64,000 nucleotides of DNA from Delphinapterus leucas (GCF_002288925.2 NW_022098068.1:535923-599922), one strand, 5' to 3'; numbered from the stretch's first letter, positions 24,060 to 35,520 are shown. Numbers and translations are program-made. Notes: generated by a model not told the origin, from the letters alone.

Positions 24060-26540
24060 CCCAAAACAATTAACAAAATGACAATAAGAACATACATATC
24101 AGTAATTATTTTAAGAGTAAATAGACTAAATGCTCCAATCAAAAGCCAGAGTGGCTGAATGAATACAAAAACAAGACCCATACATAGGCTGCCTACAAGA
24201 GACTCACTTCAGATCTAAAGACAAACACAGACTGAAAGTGAGGGATAGAAAAAGTATTCCATGTAAATGGAAATCAGATGAAAGCTGGGGTAGCAATACT
24301 TATATCAGAACTAATAGACTTCAAAATAAAGACTGTTATAAGAGGCAAAGAATAGTGATAAAGGGATCAATCCAAGAAGAAGATAGAACAATTTAAAATA
24401 TATATGCACCAAAAATAGAAGCATAGATCATCCAGAGAGAAAATCAATAAGGAAACACAGGCTTTAAGTGAAACATTAGACCAGTTGAACTTCGTAGATA
24501 TATATAGAACATTCAATCCAAAAGCAGCAGTGTGCACATCCTTTTCAAGAGCACATGAAACGTTCTCCAGGATAGATCACAAAGTAGTCCACTAAACAAG
24601 CCCTCAGTATAATTAAAACAACTGAAATCACATCAAACATCTTTTCCAACAATAAAGCTATGAGACTAGAAATCAGATACAAGAAAAAGACTGCAAAAAC
24701 CACAAACACATGAAGGCTAAACAATACACTACTAAGCCACCAATGAATTATTGAATAAGTCACAGAGGAAATAAAAAATACCTGGAGATAAATGAAAATG
24801 AATACACAATGATCCAAAATCTATGGGACACAGCAAAAGCAGTTACTGGATCATAGAAGAAATCAAAATATACCTAGAGTCAAATGAAAACAGAAATATG
24901 ACATACCAAAATCTATGAGATGCAGCAAATGCAGTTCTAACAGGAAAGATCATAGCAATACAGGCCTACCTCTAGAAACAAAAGAAAGCTCAATAACTAA
25001 TTTATCTTTACACCTAAGGAAAATAGAAAAAGAAGAATAAATAAAGACTAAAATTAATAGAAGGAAGGAAATAATAAAGATCAGAATAGAAATAAATGAA
25101 ATAGAGACTAAAAAGACAACAGAAAATGTCAATGAAACTAAGAACTGGTTCTTCGAAAAGATGAACAAAAGTTCTAAACCTTTAGCTAGACTCACCAAGA
25201 AAAATAAAGGGCTCAGATAAATAAAACAAAAAATGAAAAAGTTACAACTGATACCACAGAAATACAAAGATCATGAAAGACTACTATGAACAACTATACA
25301 CCAACAAATTGGACAACCTAATAGCAATGGATAAATTCCCAGAAATTTATAACCTTCCAAGAATCATAAAAAATAGAAAATCTGAATAGACCAATTGCTA
25401 GTAATGAGATTGAATCAATAATAAATAAACCTTCCAACAAACAAAAGTCCAGGACCACACAACTTCACTGATGAATTATACCAAACATTCAAAGAAGATT
25501 TAATGCCTATCCTTCTCAAACTCTTCTAAAAAATTGAAGAGGAAGTAAAACTTGCAAATTCCTTTTATGAGGCTGCATAACCCTGTTACCAAAACCAGAC
25601 AAGGACACCACACACAGAAAAAGAAAATTATAGGTCAATACCCCTGATGAACATAGATGCAAAAATTCTCCACAAAATATTAGGAAACCAAATTTAACAA
25701 CATATTAAAAGAATCATAACCCATGATCAAATGGGATTTATCTCAGGCATGCAAAGATAGTTCAACATCAGCAAATCAATTAATGTCATAAACCAAATTA
25801 ACAAAATGAAAGGTAAAAATCGCATGATCATCTCAACAGGGGCAGAAAAAAAGTATTTGACATAACAACGTCCAAGTATGATAAAAACACTCAAAAAAGT
25901 GTATAGAGGGAACATACCTCAACATAATAAAGGCCACATATGGAAAAGCTACATCTAATATCATACTCAATGGTGCAAATCTGAAAACTTTTCCTCTAAG
26001 ATCAAGAAAAAAACAAGGATTCCCACATGCCCACTTTTATTCAATATAGTATTGGAAGTTATAGCCACAGCAATTAGGCAAGGAAAAGAAATAATAGGCA
26101 TCTTAATTGGAAAGGAAGAATTAAAACTATCACTATTTGCAGATGACATGATACTATATAGAGAATACCGTAAAGACCCCACCAAAGAACAGTTAGAACA
26201 AATAAATAAATTCAGTTAAGTTTTAGGATACAAAATTAATATACCAAAATCTGTTGCATATCTATACACCACTTCCAAAGTATCAGAAAGAGAAATCAAG
26301 AAAACAATATCATTTACAATCACATCTAAAAGAAAAATACATAGGAATAAATTTTACCATGGAGAAGTAACACCAGTACACTGAAAACTATAAGACATTG
26401 ATGAAAAAAATTGAAGATGACACAAATAAATGGAAAGATATTCTGTGCCCATGGATTAGAAGAACTAGCATTGCTAAAATATCCATACTACCCAAAGAAA
26501 GCTATAGATTCAATGCAATCCCTATCAAAATTCCAATTTA
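24060..26540 (+). pseudogene. L1 ORF2 remnant (element 3)
   Basis: The endonuclease domain begins near 24090 with a diverged 'RVNRLNAPIK' motif. The reverse-transcriptase domain is readable from about 25150. The catalytic loop is preserved as [13 protein letters not shown] near 26130-26168, in contrast to the altered FADD motifs in the other L1 copies of this window. A duplicated tract near 24775 and 24850 ('aaatacctggagataaatg' and 'atacctagagtcaaatg') adds to the frame breaks. Not functional as a whole. Confidence 0.8.
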
Positions 26541-26910
26541 TAATCCAAAATAGTCAAGATATGGAAACAAGATAAGTGTCTGAAAATGGAAAAAGAAGTT
26601 ATGATGTATACATACACATACATACAGTGGAATACTATGCAGTCACTGGAATCTTGCCTTCTGCAAGAACATGGCTGGACTTGGAAGGTATTATGTTAAG
26701 TGAAATAAGTCAGACAGAGAAAAGCAAACACTGCATCCTTCACTTATATGTGGAATCTAAAAAACAAAACAAACAAACAAAAAACCCAAAATCCAGACTC
26801 ACAGATACAGAGAACAGATTGGTGGTTGCCAGAGGGGAGTGACATTAGGTGGGGATGAAATAGGTGAAAGGGATAAAGCAATACAAACCTACAGTTTTAA
26901 AATAAATAAG

Positions 26911-27318
26911 TCACTGCTGGAGGGGATGTGGAGAAAAGGAAACCCTCATACACTGTTGGTGGGAATGTGAATTGGTGCAGCCACTATGGAAAACAGTATG
27001 GAAGTTTCTCAAAAAACTAAAATTAGAGTTGTCATATGTTCCAGCAATCCCACTCCTGAACATATATCCAGACAAAATTATAATTTGAAAAGAGACACAC
27101 ACACCTATGTTCATAGCATCACTACTTACAACAGCCAAGACATGAAAAAAATGTAAATGTCCATTGACAGATGAATGGATAAAGAAGATGTGGTATATAT
27201 ATACAATGGTATATTACTCTGCCATATGAAAGAATGAAATAATGCCATTTGTAGCAACATGGATGGACTTAGAGATTATCATTCTAAACAAAGTAAGTCA
27301 GAAAGGGAAAGACATATT
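26911..27318 (+). pseudogene. Separate L1 ORF2 C-terminal fragment
   Basis: It reads from 'ctgctggaggggatgtggag' through 'acactgttggtgggaatgtg' to 'atggatggacttagag'. This ORF2 interval lies upstream of the sequence at 26541-26905 in L1 order, so it must come from a different L1 copy. Confidence 0.8.
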
Positions 27319-27436
27319 ATGCTGAGGAAAGAGACCTGAACATGGCTCATTGTGCCATGGCCACTCAAGCCCATGTCAAAAGCCGATGTGCCCCAGAGTG
27401 ACTTGCTTCTAGGTCCCAGGATATACAAAGATGAGT
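27319..27436. other. Short non-L1 segment between L1 copies
   Basis: About 118 bases between two L1 blocks that I do not recognise, including 'ccatggccactcaagcccat'. It may be the only pre-insertion sequence left here. Confidence 0.4.
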
Positions 27437-28960
27437 ATGGGAAGCAGAGACATGATGGCAGAGTAGAAGAATGTGAGCTCACCCCTCTCTCATGAAAACA
27501 CCAAAATCACAAATAATTGCTGAACAACCATCAACAAAAGAATGCTGCACCTTACCGAAAAAGATATCCTACATCCAAAGACAAAGAAGAAGCCACAAAG
27601 AGACAGTAGGAGGGGTGAAATCATGACAAAATCAAATCCCACACCTGCTGGTGGGGTGACCCAAAAACTGGAAAATAATTATATTGCAGAGGTTCTCCCA
27701 GAGGAGTGAAAGTTCTGAGTCCCACATCAGGCTCCCCAGCCTGGGGGTCTGGCAAAGGGAAGAGGTACCCAAGAGAATCTGGCTTTGAAGGCCAGTGGGG
27801 TGTGATCACAGGAATTCCATGGGACTGGGGAAACAGAAACTCCACTCTTGGAGGGCGCACACAAGTTCTCATGTGCACCAGACCCACGGAAAATATCAGC
27901 GACCCCATAAAAGCCCAGACCAGACCTACTGCTGCTATTGGAGGGTCTCCTACAGAGGCAGGGGTTGGCTGTGATTCACCACAGGGACAAAGACACTGGT
28001 GGCTGTAGTTCTGGGGAGTACTTATTGGGGTGAGCCGTCCTGGAGGGTGCCATTTTCTCACCAAGACCTGGTCCACCCAATGGCCTATAGGCTCCAGGGC
28101 TGGGATGCCTCAGGCCAAACAACCAACAAGGTGGGAACACAGCCCCACCCATCAGTAGACAGGCTACTTAAAGTCTTCCTGAGCATACTGCTGCCCAATA
28201 AACAAACCCCTTGACATGGCCCTGCCCACCAGAGGGACAAGACCCAGCTCCACCCACCAGTGGGCAGGAACCAGTACCTCCCACCAGGAAGCTATCACAA
28301 GCCTCTTAGACAGCCTTACCCACGAGGGGGCAGACAGAAAAAACAAGAAGAATTACAAATCTGCAAGCTGTGGAATGGAAGCCACAAACACAGAAATTTA
28401 GACAGAATGAGAAGGCAGAGGAATATGTCCAAGTTGAAGGAACAAGATAAAACTCCAGAAGAGCAACTAAGTGAAGTGGAGATAGGCAATCTACCTGAAA
28501 AAGAATTCAGAGTAATGATAGTAAAGATGATCCAAGATCTCAGAAAAAGTATGGAAGCACAGATCGAGAGGTTACAAGAAATGTTTAAACAAAGAGCTGG
28601 AAGATCTAAAGAACAAAGAGAGATGATCTATACAATAATTGAAATGGAAAAAAACACTAGAAGGAATCAATAGCAGAATAAATGAGGCAGAAGAATGGAT
28701 AAGTGAGCTATAAGACAGAATGGTGGAAATCACTGCCACGAAACTAAATAAGGAAGGAAGAAAGAAAAGAAATAAGGATAGTCTAAGAGACCTCTGGGAC
28801 AACATTAAACGCAACAACATTCACATTATAGGGGTCCCAGAAGGAGAAGAGAGAGAGAAAGGACCTGAGAAAATATTTGAAGATATAATAGCTGAAAAAT
28901 TTCATAACATGAGAAAGGAAACAGTCACCCAAGTCCAGGAAGTGCAAAGAGTCCAAGTAA
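27437..28960 (+). mobile_element. L1 element 4: 5' UTR and most of ORF1
   Basis: The L1 5' end, 'agacatgatggcagagtaga', is followed by a 5' UTR to 28407 and ORF1 from 28408. ORF1 is lost at about 28960, where unrelated old L1M sequence begins. The 5' UTR closely matches the minus-strand fragment at 39975-40240 and that of the full-length L1 at 53019-59489. Confidence 0.85.
28408..28960 (+). pseudogene. L1 ORF1 remnant (element 4)
   Basis: It opens MRRQRNMSKLKEQDKTPEEQ, followed by the coiled-coil region. A frameshift lies near 28640. The next part is readable in another frame up to the IIGVPEGEEREKGPEKIFED block (the start of the RNA-recognition domain). The C-terminal domain is missing because the element breaks here. 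Confidence 0.85.
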
Positions 28961-29165
28961 TTGTTGAACACTACAACAGTGATGAATCTCAAGACAATTA
29001 TTTAGAGTGAAAGAAGCCAGACAAAAAGAGTACACACTGTGATTCTATGTATATAACAAAACTCTAGAAGATGAAGCCTAACCTAAATTGTCAGAAAGCA
29101 AATAAGTGTTGGCCTAGAATAAGATTGCGAAGACAGAGAGTGACAGGAGCAAAAGATTAAAAACA
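28961..29165 (+). mobile_element. L1M 3' UTR fragment between L1 pieces
   Basis: 'agccagacaaaaagagtaca', 'ctgtgattctatgtatataa' and a diverged 'gtcagaaagcaaataagtg' tract resemble the 3' UTR of old L1M elements. It separates the ORF1 of element 4 from the next ORF2 fragment. Confidence 0.55.
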
Positions 29166-30478
29166 GATATGTTTATGTAAAAGAATAAAATTTGAACATT
29201 CTCTAACACCATACACAAAAATAAACTCAAAATTGATTAAAGACCTAAACATAAGCCTGGGTACTACAAAACTCCTATAGGAAATCATAGGCAGAACACT
29301 CTTTGACATAAATTGCAGCAATATCTTTATTGATCTGTCTTCTGGAATAATGGAAATAAAAACAATAAACAAATGGGACCTAATTAAACTCAAAAGCTTT
29401 TGCACAGCAAAGAAACCATAAACAAAATAAAAGACAACCCACAGAATGGGAGAAACTATTTGCAAATGACGGGACCAACAAGGGATTAATCTCCAGAATT
29501 TACAAACAGCTCATGCAGCTCAATATCAAAAAAACAAAAAATCCAATCAAAAAATGGGCAGAAGAACTAAATCGACATTTCTCCAAAGAAGACATACAAA
29601 TGGCCAAGAGGTATATGAAAAGATGCTCAACATTGCTAATTATTGGAGAAACTCAAATCAAAACTACAATGGGATATCACCTCACACCAGTCAGAATGGC
29701 CATCATCAAGGAGTCTACAAACAATAAATCCTGGAGAGGTTGTGGAGAATAAGGAACCCTCTTACACTGTTGGTGGGAATGTAAATTGGTACAGCCACTA
29801 TGGAGAACAGTATGGAGGTTCCTTAAAAATCTAAAAATAGAGTTACCATATGATCCAGAAATTCCACTCTTGAGCATATATCCAGAGAAAACCATAATTC
29901 AAAAGGATACGTGCACCCCAATATTCATTGCTGTGCTGTTTACAATAACCAAGACGTGGAAGCAACCTAAGTGCCCATTCACAGAATAAAGAAGATGTGG
30001 TACATATATACAATGGGATATTACTCAGCCATTGAAAAGAATGAAATAATGTCATTTTCAGCAACAGGGATGGACCTAGATATTATCATACTAAGTGAGG
30101 TAAATCAGACAAAGACAAATATCATATGATATTGCTTAGGTGTGGAATCTAAAACAATGGTACAAATGAACTTATTTACAAAACAGAAACACACTCACAG
30201 ACATAGAAAACAAACTTATGGCTACTGAAGGAGAAAGGTGGGGGGGGAATAAATTGGGAGATTGGGATTGACATATACATACTACTGTATTTAAAACAGA
30301 TAATGAACAAGGAGCTGCTGTATAGCACAGGGAACTCTGATCAATATTCTGTAATAACCTAAATGGGAAAAGAATTTGAAAAAGACTAGGTATATATATA
30401 CGTAACTGAATCACTTTGCTGTACACTTGAAACTAACACAACAGTGTAAATCAACTATAATAAATTTTTTTAAAGTGA
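29166..30478 (+). mobile_element. L1 ORF2 C-terminal half with 3' UTR
   Basis: A 5'-truncated L1 that begins in the last third of ORF2 near 'attctctaacaccatacac'. Codons are readable at 29513-29752 ([20 protein letters not shown]) and 29786-29989. It continues through a 3' UTR ending 'caactataataaattt'. One or two stops and frame breaks are present. It is probably separate from element 4, although both are in plus orientation. Confidence 0.82.
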
Positions 30479-30845
30479 AAGACAAATACCATATGATATC
30501 ACTTATACATGGAATCTAAATATGACAGAAATAAACATATCTATGAAACAGAAACAGACTCACATATATAGAGAACAGACTTGTGGTTGCCAAAGGGGAC
30601 GGTGGGTGGGGGAGGGAAGGAATAGGGTTCTGTGACTAGCAGATGCAAACTAAGGTCCTACCATATAGTACAGGGAACTATATTCATTATCCTGTGATAA
30701 TCCATAATGGAAATGAAGATGAAAAAGAATATATATATATATATATATATATGTATAACTGAACTACTTTGCTCTACAGCATAAATTAACACAACATCAT
30801 AAATTAACTATACTTCAATCAAATTTTTTAAATAAGAAAAAATAA
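30479..30845 (+). mobile_element. L1 3' UTR, second in a stack of three
   Basis: It starts 'agacaaataccatatgatat', has 'agaacagacttgtggttgcc', a TA microsatellite at 30730-30752 and the end 'aactatacttcaatcaaat'. It directly follows the 3' end of the previous L1. Confidence 0.85.
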
Positions 30846-31045
30846 ATAAGGCTAAGTATCCAATGTATAACATGGGGAATATAGTTAATAATATTTTATT
30901 AACTTTGTAAGTCACCTGATGATAATTAGATTTATTGTGATGCACATTTCACAATGACCACAAATATGGAATCACTATGTTGTATACCTGAAACTAATGT
31001 ATTATTGTATGCCAATTATACTTAAAAGAACTAAAAAAAGAAGAT
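30846..31045 (+). mobile_element. L1 3' end, third in the stack, oldest
   Basis: 'gggaatatagttaataatat', 'tatacctgaaactaatgtat' and a short A-rich tail mark the 3' end of an older L1. It is probably the remainder of the element that the two younger 3' ends entered. Confidence 0.75.
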
Positions 31046-31129
31046 ACTTGAATTGAGACTAAAAACTACATATATCCTTCCTAACTCATACTTCCCCCAC
31101 TCTTTACTTCTGAACCTCAGGTCCTGGAT

Positions 31130-31200
31130 TTTTTAAAAAACACTTACTTGGTGATTCTGATTAGTCAATCTGAAGACCAGTGTGTTTGAATACCACTGCT
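31130..31200 (+). mobile_element. Possible MER5-like fragment
   Basis: 'cttggtgattctgattagtc' and 'gtttgaataccactgcttca' resemble the 3' half of a hAT-Charlie element. Too short for a firm call. Confidence 0.4.
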
Positions 31201-31404
31201 TCAGACTTTATTTATGTTTAAAGGAAACCTACACTCACTCTTTAACCATTCGATACTTTTCTTTCCTACATTTATCTGGAAAAAAAGCAGTGATATCTTC
31301 TACTGTAATTATTTGATGTAAGTGATCAAAAAAACCCAGGTCAGTCTGGGCTTTTTGCATAATACTATTACTATCAAACAACTTTCATGGTTCCATTAAA
31401 ATAG

Positions 31405-31552
31405 TTGAATCTGTTCTAACTACTGTCATTTACAGATGAGAAAACCAAGGTCAGAGAGGTTAAGTGACTTGACTAGGGAGAGCCAACACAGACAAAACCA
31501 AGATTAGAAATGTAGGTCCTGGAAGCCATGTTCTCTTATTAAATGCTCTAAG
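31405..31552 (-). mobile_element. MIR SINE
   Basis: 'cagatgagaaaaccaaggtc', 'gaggttaagtgacttgacta' and 'gattagaaatgtaggtcctg' are reverse-complement MIR. Confidence 0.8.
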
Positions 31553-31559
31553 GCTTTTT

Positions 31560-31990
31560 TTTCCCCTCTCACCTGTAATTACAATTATTTTTCCCCACAG
31601 CCTGGTTTCTTTTCAGCCTGGTCTCATTTCTTCTCAGTCCAGAATCTATGAGCCCTAGATATGCTGCATAAATTTGCTAACATGTATTTGCCCTGCAGCC
31701 TCTTTTCCAACAAAATGCATGGGAGAGGATGCTGTGCAAATATGCTCCAGCACTCCTGGCGCAACTTAGTGGGGGAAGGAAACAGGGAATAACATTTCTG
31801 GCCTTCGCTGGAGCATACCGGCAGCACATTCTGGGCCAAAATGAACCTACAAATTGCAGTTCTGAAAAGTGGCAGAGGCCCTTTTGTCCCTGTCCACATG
31901 GTATTTCCAGTTCAGGGAACTGCATTCTAAAGCCCTACAGGGGTGGTGGTACAAGTCCTAGGTATAATTGACCAACACTGAAAAGTCAGA
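31560..31990. other. Non-repetitive block, open on both strands
   Basis: I recognise no repeat here. It has more GC than its surroundings. An 80-codon frame on the plus strand (31729-31971) and 91- and 82-codon frames on the minus strand (31624-31925) overlap. None has clear splice or start context or a domain I know. It may be a conserved non-coding element or simply low-stop sequence. Confidence 0.4.
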
Positions 31991-31994
31991 AAAT

Positions 31995-32150
31995 TGTGTG
32001 GTGTCATGCTAAGAACACCAGCCTTGAGGTTAGCACACTGAGACCAATATGTTCCACTTTTTGGGTTCCAGTGTCTCTACCTATATTAAAAGGAAGAAGT
32101 TGAGCTGTGCTATTTCTAAGGTCCTTTTCAGATTTGATACTTTATCATTT
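31995..32150 (+). mobile_element. MIR SINE
   Basis: 'gctaagaacaccagccttga' and 'tctacctatattaaaaggaa' fit a diverged MIR in plus orientation. Confidence 0.6.
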
Positions 32151-32329
32151 TATGCAATCAACTCTTTACAGAATGTTTTGGATGCCTGGAAGACTTGGCT
32201 AGAGAGTGGAGCAAACGTCAAGTCTGTGTCATTAAGCTTTGGGCAGGAAATCTGGGGAATTTGGGATAGTTAAGCAAAACTTCAGGACTTTTTTTTCTGA
32301 CAGTATATTCCTCCTGTTTGATGTTTTAG

Positions 32330-32492
32330 GAAAGAAAAAATTAAGTGGAAATTATTGACTTTTATCTCACCAGCCGGAAATTTGAACTCTGCAAATGATC
32401 TAATTAACTATCTGAAATATTCTGAGTTGAACTCCATTATGACGCACCCAAATCTTCCTCCATCCCTATACATGAATCTTCTCTTCTTTGAG
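32330..32492 (+). CDS. Candidate host exon, product unknown
   Basis: A 163-base block has an acceptor-like left end (pyrimidine-rich 'ttcctcctgtttgatgttttag') and a strong donor at the right, GAG followed by gtaagtga at 32493. Only one plus-strand frame is open: after one base it gives 54 codons ending exactly at the donor. The peptide contains KWKLLTFISPAGNLNSAND and later THPNLPPSLYMNLLFFE. The mix of residues is protein-like and I recognise no repeat. I cannot name a family. It would be an internal exon with a split codon at its left edge. I see no partner exon in this window, so it could also be a chance or dead exon. Confidence 0.35.
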
Positions 32493-32604
32493 GTAAGTGA
32501 GAAGAATTTGGCACATTAAAGGTTGAGGTAAGAGGTGGGGAGTTACTCTGAGAAAAAATTTATCTTTTGTCCTTGGCAGAGACAGTACTAAGAAATATTT
32601 CTTT

Positions 32605-32705
32605 AAGCATTTATTTACTCAGTAAACATTTCCTGAGCACCTAATATATATCAGGGACTATTCTATGCACTTTGAGTAAAGAGTTGACTGATGCACATAA
32701 TGATT
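32605..32705 (-). mobile_element. L2 3' end fragment
   Basis: 'actcagtaaacatttcctga' and 'gcacctaatatatatcaggg' are the reverse complement of the L2 3' terminal motif. Confidence 0.6.
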
Positions 32706-34800
32706 CAGAATAATCATGTGAGCTTCCTGTTCTCCTGTCCTGGGTTACGCCACTCAAGCTTGGCATGGCCAAAATGCTGGTGTTAGCCAAGATTCTAATC
32801 TTCAAGAGGAGGACAGAAAAGTGGTGAGAACAAAATGTTTAGTTACTTCTTGTATGCCACCAATTGTCTGGTAAAGCTTAGAGCCCAAAGGGACTAACAA
32901 GAACACATTAGCTGTACACTAGCAATGCACAAGTTCCATGTGAAGAACCTTTTCCAACTCCGTCATCCTAAATGAATTAGTCTTAAAAATCCAAAGAATA
33001 TATACCCAGTGCTTGATTTGTCCATTCTACTCTCTTGATAAAGTTTCCTTACCACCAGCCTCCATTTTTCCCTGATAAAAAGAAAACTATATTTCTACAA
33101 GATAAAAACCTGAGCATCTCCCAGGTTTAGGTTGTGAAGAGCTTAGGATGAATAAATGAAATGAAAGAGCCAACTCCCCAGAAGACACTGTTCCAGATGC
33201 TGGAACTGCTGTTCCTTCCCACCTAAAGACCCCTTCTCTCCCAGTACCCTTCACAAAGTTATTTTCTGGCCACTCTTGGGACCATTTTTTTTAATGGAGA
33301 TGGGGGCTGAGAGCTTTGGGATATGTGGACATTTAAGGCTTCTCCTACTTCCTCTCCCCAAAATGGACTATGTGTCTTCTGTTCTGGGATAGGGAGGTGA
33401 GATAGTCCAAGACTTCTCCAGGTGATACCACTCTAGGCTTAAGGTCAGAATCATGACCAATTAGAACTCATCTCACATCATTTAATAGAAGCCAATAATG
33501 TAGGTACCCTTCTGAGAAATTTTGGCCAATGTGATTTATCCACAAGTGTCATGCCTAGCTGGCAAAAAAATAAATCTGGGAAATTTAAAACAAGTGAAGC
33601 CTTCCTAATTGAGCTCAGTGGGGTGATCAATCCTGCCCTTGATCCATCATTGCAGGGAGGATGTCAGAAAGACTGGTTCTCCTTGGTTTGACTAAACCTT
33701 TAGCAGGCTTATAAATGAGAGTCTAGACTGAGCAGAAGGATGGCCAAGGTATGAGGAAAACTTTAATGCTATAGTTAAAGACTAGCTGAGCTCTGTTCTT
33801 GTGTATTTATTATACAACACTAATTCTTGTGGAGTCACCAAGTGTGTCCTGCAGGGTTGACTTTGTTCTGCATGACCATCCCAAGACACTAGGAGCTTCC
33901 TGAATTCTGGGCTTGTCTTATGGCAAAAACCAGCACACAGCTCTTTCTTGATCATGGAGCTTTAGAGGCATGCCCATGGCCAGAAGCAAAGTGAACTGTA
34001 AAGTCAGGATTCCATAGCCCACCAAGAAGCTTCCTCCTAGGAAGCAGAAGCTGGTTTATATAAGATGATTGATTGTACCATAAGAAGCATGCCCCACTGT
34101 TTTTTAGCCTGACCTGTTGGACACAGGCTTCAGTTGACAGAGTGTCATTTAGAAGGTAGGAGAAGGATATGACTTGTTCCTGCTTCGAGGTCTCTGTCTA
34201 AAAGTTGTGTAAGGGCTTCCTCTGGCTCCTAATTGGCCAAAGCAACATAATTGCATTGAGGCACCAACTCAGCTCCCTCATTTTTCCAGGCAAGGACACC
34301 TGAGCCTGAAGTACCAGTGCAATAAACTTTGGGAGAATGATGTGGAGTTGGATAGAATATGAAGTTCCTGAATATACAGCTGGGGAAGCAAAGGCTGAGA
34401 GAGGGGATGAGGTTTTCACTAGGCCTCACCAAGACCCCAAACATCCATCCATAGGCTCCTCCAAGGGTGGGTAATCAGTTTTATCTGCTTTAAGTTTTGG
34501 CTATTTCATAGCCTGGATCTTATTGTCTGCAGAGATATATCCCTCATCCCATACTGCTCGCTTCAAGTCAAACCCTTCTCCTCTTCAAAAAATAGAAATA
34601 AAAGGAAGTAACCTTTTTCTGGTTTTAGTCTGGTCTAAATAGCAGAGTTCAAACCTTCCTTACTACCAAGCCAAGAGCAGGTTTTCACTTCCTCTCTCTA
34701 CAAAACTCCACTCCCCTATACACACACACACACATTACCTGGCCCACTTGATAGGCTAAGGGCCAATATTAATCCTTCATTTAAAACTGGGGAATTTAGG
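32706..34800. other. Long stretch with no recognised repeat or gene
   Basis: About 2 kb in which I recognise neither interspersed repeats nor convincing exons. A short CA run lies at 34719-34734. It is typical of ordinary intron or intergenic sequence that has not been hit by recent insertions. Confidence 0.5.
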
Positions 34801-34804
34801 CAGG

Positions 34805-35045
34805 TTCCTGTAGGGGAAAGAACATTGAACTTGAATGAGATCTGAGTTTAAGGGTTATCTTTGCTGCTAAAATGTTGTGTGACCTTGTCAAATCACTTTA
34901 CTTCTATGAGTTTCAGTCTCTGATTTGTAAAATAGGGGTACCTATCTTTGACCATCCTACAGCCCAGTTTTTCAAACCCAGATGAGATAATGGAGATGAA
35001 GAGACTTTGTAAACAGTATGACACTTTGGAAATATAAATTATTGA
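34805..35045 (+). mobile_element. MIR SINE, nearly complete
   Basis: 'gatctgagtttaagggttat', 'ttgtgtgaccttgtcaaatc', 'tctgatttgtaaaatagggg' and the 3' half to 'gacactttggaaatataaat' are all present in order. Confidence 0.85.
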
Positions 35046-35319
35046 GGGCTGAGGTTTAATAGGTAGATTGGGAACCCCACATCCTGGATCCTCTCAGAGC
35101 TGAACAATCACAATAATCATTTAACTCAAAACTATGAAAAACATTTCCAACCTTCAATCAGCTGGGGAATGAGTCACCAGGGAGGAATTGGGATATGTGC
35201 TGTGTGTTATTCCTCAGGATAAATATCTTAGTACTAGGATTTAAAGGCATGTGTTTGAGGGTCATCTCTGTGACCAAGTGACTATTATAACCTTGAGAGT
35301 AACATCAATTAAAATATGA

Positions 35320-35520
35320 TAGCAGCTACAATTTACCAAGCTCCTCTGATAGGGCAGGCATGAGCTAAGCACTGAATTATGTGCATTTTATCATTTAATC
35401 TTCATAACACATTATGAGTAGGAATACTTTTATCCCTCTTTTATAAATAAGGAAACCAAGGCACAAGGAGGTCACGTAGCACATAGAACAGCTGGGATAT
35501 GAACCTTGGACCTTTTAACA
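35320..35520 (-). mobile_element. MIR SINE, nearly complete
   Basis: Reverse-complement MIR: 'gcatgagctaagcactgaat', 'ttaatcttcataacacatta', 'ataaggaaaccaaggcacaa' and 'cagctgggatatgaacctt'. Confidence 0.88.

Larger units (their letters stand above)
21021..26905 (+). mobile_element. L1 element 3, near full length
   Basis: A plus-strand L1 with its 5' end at about 21021 ('caagatggccaagtagaaag'). The 5' UTR runs to 22688, with the ORF1 remnant at 22689-23560, inter-ORF region, ORF2 remnant at about 24060-26540, and a C-terminal/3' UTR portion at 26541-26905. The 5' UTR at 21790-22480 has degenerate repeats of 'cccaccagtgggtagacac' type. There is a jump at about 26540 from the reverse-transcriptase region to the far C-terminus, so several hundred bases of ORF2 are missing or a second L1 3' end is joined here. 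Confidence 0.82.

Noticed and set aside
33710..33755. TATA-like tataaat, then ATGGCCAAG followed by gtatga, resembling a tiny first exon.
   Set aside because: The TATA motif is only 30 bases before the ATG, leaving no room for a leader. The donor is weak and no second exon was found downstream.
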